Positions 33,313-42,096 of a DNA stretch of 42,906 bases are shown in pieces. Position numbers and translations under genes: made by a program. Every line of letters starts with the position of its first letter. Within the stretch, counting starts at the first letter, position 1. This DNA comes from Neptuniibacter sp. UBA6509 (lineage in GTDB: Bacteria; Pseudomonadota; Gammaproteobacteria; Pseudomonadales; Balneatricaceae): the NCBI GenBank assembly GCA_002435145.1, contig DJLT01000053.1, forward strand, positions 1 through 42,906. The letters run 5' to 3'. The notes under the pieces were generated by a model. The model saw nothing but the letters and a program-made list of their open reading frames with translations, made no database searches and was not told where the DNA came from.

Positions 33313-33968
33313 CAGGGAGTCATCCTGTAACCCAAACCACGTACGGTTTCTAACTGATTTTTGCCTAATTTTTTACGCAATCGGCTGATATAAACCTCAA
33401 TAGTATTACTTTCGATTTCTGCTCCAAAGGCGTAAAGATGGTCCTCTAATTGTGGCTTTGAAAGTAAAGTGCCCGGACGTTGGATAAACGCCTCCAGTAA
33501 AGCCCATTCACGTGCGGTTAGTTCTATAGGCACTTGATTACGGGAAACAATATGTTTCGTTAGATCAATCTCTAATGACCCTATTTTTAGCAGAGGATTT
33601 GGATTGCCTGAGTACCGTCTCGTTACCGCGGCTATTCGCGCTGATAACTCAGTAAGGTCGAAGGGTTTTACGAGGTAATCATCAGCTCCGGCATTGAGTC
33701 CTTTAATACGATCAGAAATTTGATCTCGGGCGGTCATGATAATCACAGGGGTGATACTGCCTGAGCGGCGTAAATTGATTAAGAAGTCGATACCGCTCCC
33801 GTCAGGTAGCATAAGATCAAGTAAAATTAGATCGTAGTCTGTTGTCTCTTTGCTCGTTTCTGCGTAAGCAAGGGTTTTAACCCAGTCAACGGCATTCCCT
33901 TCATCAGCGATCTGATCATGGATTACTTCACCTAAGTCTTCAGCATCCTCGACCAATAATATGCGCAT
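33312..33968 (-). CDS. QseB/OmpR-family response regulator
   Basis: This 218-residue regulator has a receiver domain with acidic Glu7/Asp8, phospho-acceptor Asp51 (LLDLMLPDG) and Lys in YLVKPF. The winged-helix DNA-binding domain (about 125-217) has LTAREWALLEAFIQRPG and TIEVYISRLRKKLG. It is the first gene of the kinase pair. Direct TCAG repeats in the divergent promoter at 34064 are candidate binding sites. Confidence 0.93.
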   Translation of the reverse strand: MRILLVEDAEDLGEVIHDQIADEGNAVDWVKTLAYAETSKETTDYDLILLDLMLPDGSGIDFLINLRRSGSITPVIIMTARDQISDRIKGLNAGADDYLVKPFDLTELSARIAAVTRRYSGNPNPLLKIGSLEIDLTKHIVSRNQVPIELTAREWALLEAFIQRPGTLLSKPQLEDHLYAFGAEIESNTIEVYISRLRKKLGKNQLETVRGLGYRMTP

Positions 33969-34063
33969 CTTCGACCTCTGAGAGCTGTGTCATGGTAATA
34001 AACGGCATCAAATCATATCAACACGCAGTCTATTTTGCATGCTCTCATCATCGGTGCTTTGCG

Positions 34064-34092
34064 TTCAGGTAGGTGTCAGTAAAGTCATTTAC
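34064..34092 (+). promoter_or_regulatory. Candidate OmpR-type operator upstream of the PepSY gene
   Basis: TTCAG (34064-34068) and GTCAG (34075-34079) are direct half-sites spaced 11 bp start to start, as expected for OmpR-family regulators. A palindrome GTAAAGTCATTTAC (34079-34092) follows. Both lie between the regulator gene and the PepSY gene. Confidence 0.35.
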
Positions 34093-34121
34093 TATGAACA
34101 AAAATATAAAGGAGAGCCCTC

Positions 34122-34502
34122 ATGAATAAGAAAATATTAACCATTTTTATCACTTCCTGCGTGTTAACTGGTGCAGCTTTTGCGAGCGAAGATTGCACGG
34201 ACCCTGTGTCAGATTGGCAACCGCGCCAACACCTTAGACAAATGGTAACCGATAGGGGATGGCAGGTTGACCGCATAAAAGTAGACGACGGTTGTTATGA
34301 GGTCAAAGGATTGGACCGTAAGGGCAATCGTATTGAAGCTAAATTCTCACCTGCTTCGTTTAGTCTTATAGAGCTTGAGATTGAATTTGATGAGTCAGGC
34401 GATGCCTCGGATTACTTGAAAGGTTGGGATGGTGTTACAAAAACTGATGGCATGAATCCTAAGGCGCACAGGTCTAATAAACCTAAAGTCACGATTGAAT
34501 AA
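34122..34502 (+). CDS. PepSY-domain periplasmic protein
   Basis: This is a 126-residue protein with signal peptide (1-21, ending GAAFA). The rest is a PepSY domain (QHLRQMVTDRGWQVDRIKVDDGCYEVKGLD). Cys residues at the start (EDCTDP) and in DDGCYE may form a disulfide. It is the first gene of a three-gene unit with the DUF2271 protein and a PepSY-TM flavoreductase. The likely role is in iron reduction or its regulation, by association. Confidence 0.88.
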   Translation: MNKKILTIFITSCVLTGAAFASEDCTDPVSDWQPRQHLRQMVTDRGWQVDRIKVDDGCYEVKGLDRKGNRIEAKFSPASFSLIELEIEFDESGDASDYLKGWDGVTKTDGMNPKAHRSNKPKVTIE

Positions 34503-34535
34503 AGCGTCTTCAGTTAGCAAGCAGAGAGATAAACA

Positions 34536-35006
34536 ATGAAATATATAGCAATGACATTATGCCTGCTTAGTGGGGCATTTCTTACGACAACCGCTTCAGC
34601 TCGTGAAGTAAATCTAACCACTGAAATGAAAAATTATGGTGGTGATGGCGCTTATTTAGCGATTTATCTAACTGATGAGAAAGGGATATATCAAGAAACG
34701 GTTTGGGTTGCGGGTCAGAAATCAAAATATTACAAACATTTAAGTGGTTGGGTACGCGGTACTCGTAAGCGCGAGAGTGAATACGATGGATTGACTGGCG
34801 CAAGCGTCACTAGCGGTAAAACGTTAACGGTTACCCTAGACCTAGCTGATAGCTATATCGATTCTGGTTTTCAGCTTAGGATTGATTCCGCCGTCGAAGA
34901 CATGCGTGATCACCGCAATGACATCGTTGTTCCATTTACGAGCGAGGGTGTAGGCCAACCAATTTCTGGGCGCGGGTACGTTAAAACCTTCACTTATTCG
35001 TTTTAG
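34536..35006 (+). CDS. DUF2271-type periplasmic protein
   Basis: This is a 156-residue protein with a signal peptide (about 1-22, ending TASA). It has a beta-rich body (YLAIYLTDEKGIYQETVWVAG, then KYYKHLSGWVRGTRK). It resembles the DUF2271 family, commonly found with PepSY-TM reductases. There is no cysteine and no obvious cofactor site. It lies 33 bp after the PepSY gene and 21 bp before the reductase. Confidence 0.8.
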   Translation: MKYIAMTLCLLSGAFLTTTASAREVNLTTEMKNYGGDGAYLAIYLTDEKGIYQETVWVAGQKSKYYKHLSGWVRGTRKRESEYDGLTGASVTSGKTLTVTLDLADSYIDSGFQLRIDSAVEDMRDHRNDIVVPFTSEGVGQPISGRGYVKTFTYSF

Positions 35007-35027
35007 TGACAGGCCTGGAGTTATTAC

Positions 35028-37253
35028 ATGTTACGTAAATTTCATTCTGTTTTAGGCTTGATAGCAGCGGCTTTAGTTGTGGTGATCTCCATTACAGGAG
35101 GGATTCTGGCTCTTGATCCGTTTCTGGAACGAACTCAAGCCAAGGTAGTCGGTACCTCTTCTACTAGCGTTGCGGAATTGACGGCGAAACTTACATCGCG
35201 TTACCCGGGTGCTGAACAGATACAGCGAACCTCCTCTGGTACGGTTATTGTCTATTTTGCGAATGCTGATGGCACGGGTGCTGATATTATCAACCCGTTA
35301 ACAGGAGAAACCATAGGGCCATATACAGCGTCGCCTGTTATGGTGTGGGTTAAACGTTTACATCGCTCATACCTACTAGATACACCTGGGCGAGTCGCTA
35401 CGGGTATTGGCGCATTGCTGATGCTGTTGATAACGTTTTCAGGCGTATTTATGTTAGCGAATAGACTTGGCAGTTTTCGTCAGATTTTTCGCCCAATTAA
35501 AGGATCTTTTAAACAGCAATTACATTGTCAAATGGGTCGGGTAATCGTGCTTGGGCTACTGCTTTCTTCCGTGACTGGCCTATATATGTCAGCCGTATCC
35601 CTTGAGTTATTGCCTGAACCTCAATCGATCGAACCTTCTTTTCCCGAGAGCGTCAGTGGTGGTATTCCATTACCCACGGATAAGCTTCAAGCATTAAAAG
35701 AAATACCTGTCAGTGAACTAAGAGAGCTGGTTTATCCTTACGCAGAAGACCTGACTGATGTGTATACAATCAAAACAAAACAGGGCAGTGGTTTTATCGA
35801 TCAATCAACAGGACAGCTACTTTCTTATCAAGCCTACGGTACAAAGCAAGCGTTCTATGAGTTGATTTTTATGTTACATACCGGTGAAGGGTTATGGTGG
35901 CTAGGCTTGCTTCTTGGTCTCTGTGCGCTTGCTGTACCTATGATGTCATGGACAGGGATTCAAATATGGTGGGAGCGTCACAAGTCAGATACTGAGTTGA
36001 ATAACAATACAGCAATTCGTATGGCAGACACGGTTATATTAGTAGGTAGCGAAAGCAATAGTACTTGGGGTTTTGCTAAGACGCTGCATGACTCACTTAA
36101 TAAGGCTGGGTACCTTGTACATACAACTGCGATGAACAATTTTGTGAATCATTACCCCCATGCTAAAAGATTGTTTGTTCTTACTTCAACTTACGGGGAT
36201 GGCGATGCGCCTTCGTCAGCCAACCACTTTATGGCAATACTTGAGATGATAACCCACACACCCAACCTTCCAGTTGCCGTTTTAGGGTTTGGTGATAATC
36301 AATTTCCTCACTTCTGTCAGTTCGCCAAAAATGTAGACACTGCACTCAGGGCAAAAGGCTGGCAGGTATTACTGCCTTTTGAGACGATCAACCAGCAATC
36401 CCCTCAAGAGTTTGCGCGTTGGGGTGTCGAGCTTAGCAAGGTGCTTGGTACTGAGTTAGTGTTGGCGCACAGTCCCGCACTACCGCGTTGTAATAAACTC
36501 GTGCTTGCCGAACGGATTGATTACGGCGCAGAGGTTCAGGCTCCGACAACCGTGTTTCGCTTTAAAGAGGAGCCTCGTGAAGGTGTTGTTGGATTATTTG
36601 ATAAGGTGGCAGGGCGTTCGGGCCTAAGCCATTTTGAGGCAGGCGATTTAGTGGGGATATTGCCTCCAGAAAGTAACATGCCTCGCTTTTATTCGCTCGC
36701 TTCTGCATCCAAGGATGGCATGTTAGAGATTTGTGTACGCTACCATTTGGGGGGGGTGTGCTCAAGTTATCTTCATGCGCTTTCGATAGGCGACAGTATC
36801 AACGCTTTTATAAAGCCTAATCCTAGCTTTCGGCCTTCATCAAGCAATGCACCTATTGTACTGATTGGCGCAGGTACAGGTATTGGCCCCTTGGTTGGAT
36901 TTATACGTCATAATACAGCGCATCATGCTATGCACCTCTATTGGGGAGGTCGTTGTCCAGAATCTGATTTTCTCTACAAAGCTGAGTTGAACTCTTACCT
37001 TGAGGATAAGAGACTAACCAAGTTGAACGCTGTGTTTTCCCGTGTAAGCCAACGTGCCTATGTTCAAGACAAAATCACTCTTGACGGTGACGAGTTACGC
37101 AGGTTGATTGAGGAGGGTGCTCAGATACTTGTTTGTGGCGGACGGCGCATGGCAAACAGCGTTATGGCGGCATTAAATGAAGTGATCTTACCACTTGGAA
37201 TCGATGTGCAAACGCTTAGGGAGCAGGATCGCTACCGCGAGGATGTTTATTAA
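35028..37253 (+). CDS. PepSY-TM / flavodoxin / ferredoxin-reductase fusion (membrane flavoreductase)
   Basis: This 741-residue membrane reductase begins with PepSY-TM-type helices (about 1-330; VLGLIAAALVVVISITGGIL at the N-terminus, other helices near 125, 180 and 285). A flavodoxin-like domain follows (about 335-475; VILVGSESNSTWGFAKTLHDS and STYGDGDAPSSA bind FMN), then a sulfite-reductase-type FAD/NADPH module (about 490-741; RFYSLAS, GAGTGIGPLVGFI, VCGGRRMANSV). The three parts allow NAD(P)H-to-FAD-to-FMN-to-membrane electron flow, possibly for ferric-siderophore or other periplasmic reduction. It is the last gene of the PepSY unit, followed by a strong terminator. A G8 run lies at 36749-36756. 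Confidence 0.88.
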   Translation: MLRKFHSVLGLIAAALVVVISITGGILALDPFLERTQAKVVGTSSTSVAELTAKLTSRYPGAEQIQRTSSGTVIVYFANADGTGADIINPLTGETIGPYTASPVMVWVKRLHRSYLLDTPGRVATGIGALLMLLITFSGVFMLANRLGSFRQIFRPIKGSFKQQLHCQMGRVIVLGLLLSSVTGLYMSAVSLELLPEPQSIEPSFPESVSGGIPLPTDKLQALKEIPVSELRELVYPYAEDLTDVYTIKTKQGSGFIDQSTGQLLSYQAYGTKQAFYELIFMLHTGEGLWWLGLLLGLCALAVPMMSWTGIQIWWERHKSDTELNNNTAIRMADTVILVGSESNSTWGFAKTLHDSLNKAGYLVHTTAMNNFVNHYPHAKRLFVLTSTYGDGDAPSSANHFMAILEMITHTPNLPVAVLGFGDNQFPHFCQFAKNVDTALRAKGWQVLLPFETINQQSPQEFARWGVELSKVLGTELVLAHSPALPRCNKLVLAERIDYGAEVQAPTTVFRFKEEPREGVVGLFDKVAGRSGLSHFEAGDLVGILPPESNMPRFYSLASASKDGMLEICVRYHLGGVCSSYLHALSIGDSINAFIKPNPSFRPSSSNAPIVLIGAGTGIGPLVGFIRHNTAHHAMHLYWGGRCPESDFLYKAELNSYLEDKRLTKLNAVFSRVSQRAYVQDKITLDGDELRRLIEEGAQILVCGGRRMANSVMAALNEVILPLGIDVQTLREQDRYREDVY

Positions 37254-37293
37254 CAAATCGGATCATGCAAGTACGTATTTAATCGCGTATAAG

Positions 37294-37330
37294 AAAAAGC
37301 CCGTTATTCATACTGAATAGCGGGCTTTTT
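37294..37330. terminator. Bidirectional terminator between the flavoreductase and ion channel genes
   Basis: A 17-bp stem (one G-U pair) with a TAC loop is flanked by A5 and T5 and lies between convergent genes. Confidence 0.92.
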
Positions 37331-37354
37331 ATCAAACGCTCAGAAATAGGGAGA

Positions 37355-38155
37355 TTATTTCCGTTCCTGAATGAGCTGCTTCAGTTCAGCTATCTGCATA
37401 GAAAGGTCTTCGATTGTAAGCTGTCCTTCATCAAGGGCTTTTTGCTTTGCTTCTTCAGCATGTTCATTTTCCATAACATTTACCACGATGCCAATAACCA
37501 TATTTAGAAAGGCGAAAGTGGTTAGGAAAATAAAGGTTAAGTAATACAGCCAGCTAAATGGATAGACAGCCATCGTTTCATACATGACATCCGTCCAATC
37601 CTCAAAGGTCATTACCCTAAATAGGGTAAGCATTGCAATTGATATATCACCCCAAAGATCTTCATTGATGTGCATAAAAAACGAAGCACCAATAGCAGCG
37701 TATATATAAAAAATTATAAACATCAATAAGATAACGTAGCCTAGTTGAGGTAAAGCTTTAATAAGTGAGTTAAGTAATAAGCGTAACTCAGGGACAATCG
37801 AGACCATCCTTAAAACACGGAAAATACGGATTAATCGACCAACTAATGCCAACTCACTATCTTGGATAGGTATTAAGCTGACGACCACAATTAAGGTGTC
37901 AAATATGTTCCAAGGGTTTTTAAAGAAATCTTTCTTGTTCGGCTCACCAATAAATCGGATGCATATCTCTATTAGGAAGAACACGGTTATAGCGCGGTCT
38001 AACCAGGTAATCATTGTTAGAAAGTGGCTAGGGATATTGTAAGTTTTTGCACCGATAACCAGTGCCGAAAATAGGATCACAGAAACTACAAAGAATTCGA
38101 ATATGCGATTACTGCGTATCTTGTCGAAGTTTGCTTGAAGATTGCTGCTATTCAT
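37355..38155 (-). CDS. Voltage-gated ion channel (NavBac/CavAb-like, one-repeat)
   Basis: This 266-residue channel subunit should assemble as a tetramer. Helices S1-S4 (about 15-130) end in a voltage sensor with Arg every third residue (RLIRIFRVLRM). S5, pore and S6 follow (about 145-240), and a C-terminal coiled coil with acidic/basic heptads (NEHAEEAKQKALDEGQ) comes last. The selectivity filter is Thr183-Phe-Glu185-Asp186-Trp-Thr-Asp189. Bacterial sodium channels have TLESW; the Asp residues after Glu and at the end recall the engineered Ca-selective CavAb filter. Ca or mixed cation permeation is therefore possible. Confidence 0.88.
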   Translation of the reverse strand: MNSSNLQANFDKIRSNRIFEFFVVSVILFSALVIGAKTYNIPSHFLTMITWLDRAITVFFLIEICIRFIGEPNKKDFFKNPWNIFDTLIVVVSLIPIQDSELALVGRLIRIFRVLRMVSIVPELRLLLNSLIKALPQLGYVILLMFIIFYIYAAIGASFFMHINEDLWGDISIAMLTLFRVMTFEDWTDVMYETMAVYPFSWLYYLTFIFLTTFAFLNMVIGIVVNVMENEHAEEAKQKALDEGQLTIEDLSMQIAELKQLIQERK

Positions 38156-38280
38156 TATGGCTCTTTAATGCTTAGAAGTTTAGAAAAAGTGAACTGTACT
38201 TGTCTTTAACGTAAATGGGTAGCGCAAATCTGATCAAGATAAGCGGAAGTCTTAAACAAACCCTATTAGATATATATTTT

Positions 38281-38301
38281 AGAGACAGCCGTACTGTCTC
38301 T
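38281..38301. other. Hairpin upstream of the ion channel gene
   Basis: AGAGACAG / CTGTCTCT forms an 8-bp stem with a 5-base loop, between the divergent channel and YqhA-like genes. It has no T-run; it may be an operator or a structural element. Confidence 0.4.
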
Positions 38302-38400
38302 AATTATTAAAAGTTGATTAACACTGGGTAGATAACAGTACCGAAGTGGAATACTTTTTTTTGTGTCTGTTATGAAATTGTGGCGCCCTAAAGAGCAAAT

Positions 38401-38921
38401 TTGATGAAAGGGAGCTTATTGAATCGTGAAAAGTCTAGAAAAAATATGTGGTCGTTACGCTGGGTCATATTGTTAACCGTTATGGCAATTATGGCAGGCG
38501 CGCTGCTTTTAGTCGGATTCGTTGTTTATGACTTTATACATTTGGTTGATGTCGCCATTAATAAAGGTTTAGGACTTGATGCTCGCATTGAGCTGCTTTT
38601 GATCTTAATTGAGATTATCGTTCAGTCGCTTGTCTTATGCTGATGTTTGGTTTTGGTATCTATGAAATATTCATCAGTAAAATCAAAATTGATAAGCGTT
38701 CCGAAGATCTGCATTCAAACCTATTGGTCATAAATAGTATTGATGAACTTAAAAGAAAACTGGGTTCTATGGTAATCATGATGTTAATACTCCAGTTTTT
38801 ATCATTGACTACTAAGATGGTGATTGAGGAACCTTCTGATCTATTAATGTATGCGACATCAGTAGCGTTACTAGGCTTAGCTGTTTTCTTAACCAATGTT
38901 AAATTCAAAGCTTCTAAGTAA
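38401..38921 (+). pseudogene. YqhA/UPF0114-family membrane protein, split by a frameshift
   Basis: Two frames together cover one YqhA-like protein. Bases 38401-38643 encode a cytoplasmic N-terminus, TM1 and the start of TM2 (IELLLILIEIIVQSLVLC, stop). Bases 38637-38921 encode the rest (MLMFGFGIYEIFISK, then a soluble segment, two more helices and the end). The break is in the middle of TM2, and the frames overlap by seven bases (ATGCTGA). Reading back one base at the overlap would give a continuous protein. This may be an inactivating indel, an assembly error, translational coupling of two half-proteins, or programmed -1 frameshifting. Several TTG/ATG starts are possible near 38401-38419; TTG at 38419 has GGGAG upstream. 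Confidence 0.7.
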
Positions 38922-39018
38922 CTCGAATTACCTAATAACTAACGAATTCTCGATAGTTATAGGTTCGCTGTTTATCGCTTATTCTTAAACAAGGCTCTAT
39001 TATTTAACAAAGATGGAT

Positions 39019-39921
39019 CTATCCGTTTTTTCTTTTCTGTACTAGCAAGCCCTCAACACTAAAAATTACAAGCGCTAACCAGATTAAGATAAAGGTTATA
39101 AGACGTTCCGAGTTCATAGGCTCATCATAGTAAAAAACAGCGATTAAGAATGCGATGCTTGGACCAATGTATTGTAGTAAACCAATAAGTGTAAGGCTTA
39201 AACGCCGCGCTCCGGATGCAAAGGCTAAGAGTGGAAAACTTGTCACTAAGCCAGCGCCTAATAGAAGCCACATTGTTGCATCGTCTTCATTAATAAACTG
39301 TAGATTTCCGTTGCTTAAGAGCCAGACCATATAGGCCAATGATATAGGGAGGAGCCATAAGGTTTCTATAAATAGACCACTGATAGAATCCACAGGAATT
39401 TTCTTTCGAAGCAAACTATAAATTGAAAAACTGAATCCTAACGTTAATGCTACCCAGGGCAGTTCTCCTAAAAGTATCACTTGATAAGTAACAGCAATGG
39501 CTGCCAGTGCAACGGCTGCCCATTGCATAGGTCTAAGGCGTTCACTGAAGATAAAATATCCGAATACGATATTAATCAATGGGTTGATGAAATACCCCAA
39601 TGTGGATTCAATGATTCGATCTTGACCAACAGCCCATATAAATACTAACCAGTTAAGGGCGATGACCGCAGCAGAGGCCGCTAAGCTGTATATTATCTTT
39701 GGGCGATTAAACAGAGCGTAAATTTCTTTCATTCTGTTTGTGAGCGCAATAAAACCGGCTAGAAATACAACAGACCAAACAACTCTATGTGCAAGTACTT
39801 CAAGCGGTGATACATGCTCAATAGACTTAAAATATACAGGGACTATGCCCCACATCCCAAAAGCTGCGAGAGCAAAGTAAACACCTTTTTTGTGTTCGGT
39901 AGAGGTCTCTATATGTATCAA
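39019..39921 (-). CDS. rarD: RarD/EamA-family drug/metabolite transporter
   Basis: This 300-residue inner-membrane protein has ten hydrophobic helices in two EamA repeats. The N-terminal KKGVYFALAAFGMWGIVPVYFK and LEVLAHRVVWS are typical of RarD (chloramphenicol-sensitive protein). LQYIGPSIAFLIAVFYYDEPM is the conserved last-helix region. The substrate is unknown. It overlaps the nucleoside-recognition protein gene by four bases. Confidence 0.92.
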   Translation of the reverse strand: MIHIETSTEHKKGVYFALAAFGMWGIVPVYFKSIEHVSPLEVLAHRVVWSVVFLAGFIALTNRMKEIYALFNRPKIIYSLAASAAVIALNWLVFIWAVGQDRIIESTLGYFINPLINIVFGYFIFSERLRPMQWAAVALAAIAVTYQVILLGELPWVALTLGFSFSIYSLLRKKIPVDSISGLFIETLWLLPISLAYMVWLLSNGNLQFINEDDATMWLLLGAGLVTSFPLLAFASGARRLSLTLIGLLQYIGPSIAFLIAVFYYDEPMNSERLITFILIWLALVIFSVEGLLVQKRKNG

Positions 39922-40961
39922 AGTTTGTCACCAGAGCTCACAGTTTCAGTGTGAGTCTTATCATTAGATGCAGGCGTTGATACATCTCTAAAGAGGTAGC
40001 GTTGTTGAAATTGAACACTGGTATTGAGTAGTAATCGAGTGATTAGGCTTACAACAATTAAGCTAAACAAAAGCCTTGCCCATAAGACGCCAGATAAATC
40101 AGCCCCCATAGTTAATACAAGTAGAGTATCTTCTATGATGCTGTGGCAAATACTTAATAGGCATAGAGCGGAAAAGCAGTCCTTAGGGCTTACACTACCG
40201 CTTTGTGCTTCTTTTATTAATAACCCACCTCCAAACGAGAGCCCAAGCGTGACCCCAATAATGGCAAGGGAGGTCGCCTGCCTGCCTATCCCCATTAGCT
40301 TTAACAGAGGTTGAAGTAGCCATATCATTAAGCGCTCAACGTGTAGCCATCGCAATAAACGCAGCAATGAGAGTAAGGCGGTGACAATCATAACGATCAT
40401 TCCTAGACCTTTCAGCTGAATTATTACCCAGTCATAAAAGCTTTGTGGCCCAGTATTATCTGGCTGCCAGATCAGTTCTACCGGTTCCTGTAACCATCCC
40501 CCTATACGGTAGATATGATATAGCAGCGCGCCTAGTAGTAAGGCTGATAAAACACGCAGTAAAAATGAAAAAACAAAACGCATTCCGGCCATCTGAGTGA
40601 TTCTCAACTCAAGTGGCAAGCTATGCGCCATTAATAGCATGCTGCTTAGTACAGTCACTTGTGCGACTGTCAGGTTTTCACTCGGAGCAATTTGAAAAAA
40701 GAGAAGCATTCCACCATAGATATTAGTGAGAAGTGTTGTCGTCCATATAATGCCCATGCTTTCAGGAAGCCCCACCAGCTGCATGAGTGGGGATAAAGCT
40801 GCGCTCAGATACGGAATGGCTCCAAGCTCTTCAAGCACTTTAACGGCTATGATGACAGGGATAGTGAGCTTAAATAATAAAAGGCAGACCTCATATATCT
40901 CTTTACCCAACCCGATGAGAGTCGCACGCATAGAAGTAAGAGAGAAAATAGGCGGGCGCAT
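39918..40961 (-). CDS. Nucleoside-recognition (Gate) domain membrane protein
   Basis: This 347-residue inner-membrane protein has about eight or nine helices and two Gate-type repeats (LFKLTIPVIIAVKVLEELG and LLSICHSIIEDTLLVLTMGADLSG). It resembles the SpmA/YjiG-like nucleoside recognition family. The gene is divergent from the Lrp-type regulator at 41116, which may control it. Coupling with rarD suggests a two-gene transport unit. The substrate is not known. Confidence 0.85.
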   Translation of the reverse strand: MRPPIFSLTSMRATLIGLGKEIYEVCLLLFKLTIPVIIAVKVLEELGAIPYLSAALSPLMQLVGLPESMGIIWTTTLLTNIYGGMLLFFQIAPSENLTVAQVTVLSSMLLMAHSLPLELRITQMAGMRFVFSFLLRVLSALLLGALLYHIYRIGGWLQEPVELIWQPDNTGPQSFYDWVIIQLKGLGMIVMIVTALLSLLRLLRWLHVERLMIWLLQPLLKLMGIGRQATSLAIIGVTLGLSFGGGLLIKEAQSGSVSPKDCFSALCLLSICHSIIEDTLLVLTMGADLSGVLWARLLFSLIVVSLITRLLLNTSVQFQQRYLFRDVSTPASNDKTHTETVSSGDKL

Positions 40962-41115
40962 GATCTGTTTAGCCTTGATAATGTTAAATGAAGGCTCTAG
41001 TTTAAATGACTGGATTTAGTTAGGATTTCTTTTGTTTCTTGTATTAAGAAATAATATTCAATTATAAATTATCATTTTTAATATAATTAAAATTAATGAG
41101 TGTGATGTGTAATTT

Positions 41116-41589
41116 ATGACTAATGCGTTGGATAGAATTGATCGTCATATTCTGCGTTGTCTGCAGCTAGATAATAAAGTCAGCAACTTACAGCTTGCAG
41201 AGGAAGTAGGCCTCTCTCCACCTGCATGTTTGCGACGTGTTCGTAGGTTGCGAGAAGAGGGTATTATCGTTGCGGATGTCTCACTGGTTAATCCAAGACT
41301 CCTTGGACGAGTCATAAATATCATTGTCGAAGTGGAAATGAACAGAGACCAGCTTGATGTGCATGATGCTTTCATGCTGAAGATGCAAGCGGCACCTGAA
41401 GTGACACAGTGTTATCAGGTTACAGGTGATGTCGATTTTGTGTTAGTGGTTATGGTGGCTGATATGGAGGCTTATGAAGCATTTGCACGCAGAGAATTGG
41501 CCAGCGATATTAACCTCCGAAAGTTTCGTTCTCTTATTTCACTTAAACGTAACAAGTTTTCAACCGCAGTAGATTTAGACCAAATTTAA
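41116..41589 (+). CDS. Lrp/AsnC-family transcription regulator
   Basis: This 157-residue regulator has an N-terminal HTH (about 8-55; LDRIDRHILRCLQLDNK, LAEEVGLSPPACLRRVRRL) and a C-terminal RAM ligand-binding domain (about 70-150; VTGDVDFVLVVMVADMEAYEAF). It is likely to sense an amino acid or related ligand. The divergent membrane-protein/rarD unit is the probable target, because the AT-rich 154-bp gap is the only promoter region between them. Confidence 0.93.
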   Translation: MTNALDRIDRHILRCLQLDNKVSNLQLAEEVGLSPPACLRRVRRLREEGIIVADVSLVNPRLLGRVINIIVEVEMNRDQLDVHDAFMLKMQAAPEVTQCYQVTGDVDFVLVVMVADMEAYEAFARRELASDINLRKFRSLISLKRNKFSTAVDLDQI

Positions 41590-41713
41590 GTTATCTAACA
41601 AAAATGTCATCAGGCCTTAATCAATCGGTCACATAAAAACGTTTTTATATGCTTGTTTGCTATCTACATGAATTATGTAGATGTCTGAATTTTTAATATT
41701 TCGGGAAAAGAGA

Positions 41714-41905
41714 ATGAGCAGTAAATTGAGAATGGATGAGATTGTCTTTGATGACGAACTAGAGGGGCGCTTTAACTCCAATTACACTGAGACTCACACC
41801 AGAAGAAAGCCAGTTAAGAGTAAGCGCAAAAAGCAAGATTCAGAAAACTACATTTATGAAAGAAGCATGAAACGTAATGCTGCTGATCAGTTTGAGAATC
41901 GATAA
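41714..41905 (+). CDS. Small basic hypothetical protein
   Basis: 63 residues from the ATG at 41714, preceded by GGGAAAAGAGA; the upstream ATG at 41681 lacks a site. It has an acidic stretch (DEIVFDDELEG) followed by a very basic one (TRRKPVKSKRKKQ) and a C-terminal amphipathic part (YIYERSMKRNAADQF). A similar layout occurs in small gammaproteobacterial proteins of the PA3496 type, but I cannot claim homology. No function is known. Confidence 0.55.
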   Translation: MSSKLRMDEIVFDDELEGRFNSNYTETHTRRKPVKSKRKKQDSENYIYERSMKRNAADQFENR

Positions 41906-42096
41906 TTTGTATCAAGCTTATGCAGTTAGGATTTGTGCTTAACTACTGAGTATTAAATTCTTGAAGGTTATAAAGTACATAACCATGGGGTTAAGTTGTC
42001 CATTGATAGCTGTAGATCTTGTAGCGCATAGAAGCGGTTCTCCCGATTAAGAATCGCTTCATACTCGCTTGTAATCAAAGCGTGCGATACTCTTAA

